Part shown: positions 16,130 to 17,959 of the stretch, in pieces
Position numbering within the stretch: position 1 is the first letter of the stretch
How the letters are laid out: each line of letters begins with the position of its first letter
NCBI GenBank assembly: GCA_015501055.1
Contig: JADNYV010000685.1
Coordinates: 1 to 17,959 of the forward strand
Direction: 5' to 3'
Source: Mucidula mucida
Taxonomy: Eukaryota; Basidiomycota; Agaricomycetes; Agaricales; Physalacriaceae
DNA: 17,959 bases
Made by a program: the position numbers and the translations under genes
The notes under the pieces: model-generated
What the model saw: the letters and a program-made list of their open reading frames with translations, nothing else
Database searches by the model: none
What the model was told of the DNA's origin: nothing

Positions 16130-17959
16130 ATGTCTCACGAGCCACCTGTGAACGCACAGCGGAGCGACGAGGAGCATATTCCCGTCTTGTCCCCCTGTCG
16201 CCCGCTGCGAAAGCATTAAGCTCATTGCCAACCAACCGGACAATTTCGACTCCAGACCTCCACTATCCTGAACATTGTGCTTTCCGAAAAAATACGGAGC
16301 CGTCTCCCATCCTCGAACATTTTGCTACCCGTTTACTCTCATACTAAGCTAGTAAGGGAAAAACAGGCCAACCAGCCAACTCCCAACGGTGCGTATATGT
16401 CTACGTCGATATGCCCAATACCGTGTTTACGATTCTGTAGATCCTTTCGACTACGAACAGAAGTACCCGCCTGATGAGGAAAACAAGGAATGCCGAGACA
16501 GGACGGGTATTCAAGACGTACATGGACGAGTGTACGAAGTATGACTTTAACATGGTCGAAAACTGGAGAGACTCTTGACATGCTGCTCGTATTTGTAAGG
16601 CTTATTACGCATCACCATGCCAAACACTGATGCACCGAAGGCGGCCTTGTTCTCAGCTGTTGTGACTACTTTGTTGTTCAAACTGTCAAGATCTTCGCGT
16701 GGACTACTCGAAAGTTACAGCCACGTTAATGCTTCGGACGATGGATGTCCAGATCGCTATTGCTCAGGGTAAATCTAGCGAGGACCTTCCCCCCAACTCC
16801 GATCCTGCAGCTTCATACCGACCGCAGACTCTCGATCTTTGGGTCAACGGGCTTTGGTTTACGAGCCTGGGCTCAGCCTTACAACGGCGCTCATCACGCG
16901 TCCTGACGAAGCAATGGATCGTCCAATACATGTCTATATCATCCGGAACTCCGCGCTACAGGACACGTATTCGTCAGTTCAGATTCGCCAGTTTCCAGAA
17001 GTGGCATATACCGCTCATGATCGGTCTTCTCCCCGTACTTATGCATATGTCGCTTGCTGTGTTCTGCATCGGGCTGTCCTCTACCTCTACTCTCTCAGTG
17101 GCATGATTGCTGCTGTACTAGGCATGATTGCTGGTCTCGCGTTCTCCGTATATTTCTCGACGAACTTTCTTCCTCTGTTCTACGCCGATTGCCCGTATAA
17201 AAAACTCCCCTCTCACATTATATCTACGCCGTGGTCGGTTGTGCGCCGGCGATTTTGCCAAAACGGAATGATCCTCAGTCTTTGAAGACGTCGAGGGTGC
17301 TCGGTGTCGCGTAAAGCGGATAATCTCGATGCATTCGCTGTCTCGTGGCTACACAATACATCTTCGAATGAAACCGTGCAGAGCATCGCTGTGCAAGCTC
17401 TGGCGAGCCTGCCATTGGAAGATCAGCATCAATTACCGGTCCTAATGTATAGCAGCACCAGTAACGGATTCCCATGCGATTCTGGCGTTTGATCTCTCTA
17501 AGGAGTTGGAGGAAACGCGCCAGCCGTTATCCGCGCCAATACGAGCCCATCATCAGTACAATCAACCTCTTGATCCTTGAGCCTTTCAACGCGCAAGCCA
17601 GCGTTTTGCAAGTTCGTAATGCTTAACGATAAGCCGACAAGTATGCCTTCGTCTACAATAAATCCCGATTATTGCCATGAAAGTGATGGTTGAGAATCTC
17701 CTTGTCTCGATAGCGAAAGCAACGTTTGATGTTGTGTTCTGGGGCAAGGTTTTTGAAGCGGCACTTCGTTCTGTCTGAGCTTCTTAAGACATAGCTTCCA
17801 CCCACGGTGACGGGGCTCCATCTCGGGTATGGAGCGCGCTTCTTGCATGTGCCGTGCGAGATCACGACTGTAAACTCTCGAATTGCGATGGCAAGGACGA
17901 AAACACTTTCACATACTCCCTCGACCCGAAAGCATTCCACTTGCCATTCATCGTTACGA
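16130..17959 (+). CDS. DUF6535-type membrane protein gene 3, runs off the right edge
   Basis: ATG at 16130 in a good context (CCCACCATG). Exon 1 is 16130-16388 (259 nt, phase 1), exon 2 is 16441-16594 (DYEQKYPPDEE ... DMLLVF) and exon 3 starts at 16641. Exon 3 shows the family core: DLWVNGLWFTSLG, VLTKQWIVQYMSISSGTP, FQKWHIPLMIGLLPVLMHM, then LYLYSLSGMIAAVLGMIAG. Next come DNLDAFAVSWLHNTSSNETV, FDVVFWGKVFEAALR and DGAPSRVWSALL, which align with gene 2, and the frame is still open at 17959. Frame breaks occur near 16217, 16490, 16570, 16870, 17074 and others, mostly single-base losses in runs. It lies 341 nt downstream of gene 2 in the same direction, a tandem duplicate. The C-terminus is outside the window. 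Confidence 0.75.
16389..16440 (+). other. Gene 3 intron 1 (52 nt)
   Basis: GTGCGT...CTGTAG, phase 1 (AAC G|AT CCT). It is at the same position as intron 1 of genes 1 and 2, and the donor GTGCG is shared with gene 2. Confidence 0.8.
16595..16640 (+). other. Gene 3 intron 2 (46 nt)
   Basis: GTAAGG...CGAAG, phase 0, between LLVF and AALFSAVV, as in the two paralogs. Confidence 0.82.

Noticed and set aside
1..17959. tRNA, rRNA or CRISPR features
   Set aside because: No cloverleaf-like segment, rRNA-like sequence or regular spacer-repeat array was seen. The only direct repeats are the LTRs, the copia 30-nt pair and short motifs in MITE-2.

Overview
The window looks like nuclear DNA of a filamentous basidiomycete, probably an Agaricomycete. 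Three signs support this: short GT-AG introns of 44-67 nt, a cluster of paralogous membrane-protein genes of the DUF6535 type that is expanded in that class, and a Ty1/copia element nested with a chromodomain-bearing Ty3/gypsy element. There are no rRNA, tRNA or CRISPR features. All family calls are from memory of motifs, without database searches.

Left part (1-8512): a Ty1/copia element on the + strand enters from the left edge. Its RNase H domain is split by a complete 6.5 kb Ty3/gypsy chromovirus on the - strand (1360-7864), which has near-identical LTRs and a perfect 5-bp target duplication (GGGTT). The gypsy element carries Gag with a CCHC knuckle, protease, reverse transcriptase, RNase H, integrase and a C-terminal chromodomain. 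Its primer-binding site looks self-priming, as in Tf1: 11 nt next to the 5' LTR are the exact complement of 11 nt in the LTR, and a TATA box sits 26-33 nt upstream of that LTR segment. The copia 3' LTR appears to end at 8512, exactly where homology to DUF6535 gene 1 stops. The layout is therefore gypsy inside copia inside gene 1.

Right part (8513-17959): three DUF6535 paralogs. Gene 1 (- strand, start at 9412) is cut off by the copia element. Gene 2 (+, about 11221-15788) is long and holds two different TA-flanked miniature inverted-repeat elements. The first is in an exon, and removing it restores an open frame. The second lies 3 nt inside a predicted intron. Gene 3 (+, starts 16130) runs off the right edge and has an element-free version of the first insertion site. 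All three genes share two introns at identical positions and phases. An unrecognised multi-exon gene candidate lies between genes 1 and 2 (about 9930-10891).

Coding frames throughout are broken by single-base losses, nearly always inside short homopolymer runs and in unrelated genes alike, while the protein signal continues on both sides. This looks more like indel error in the assembly than independent decay, so the 'pseudogene' state of several genes is uncertain. Frames and splice models below were worked out by hand and are approximate wherever a frameshift intervenes.
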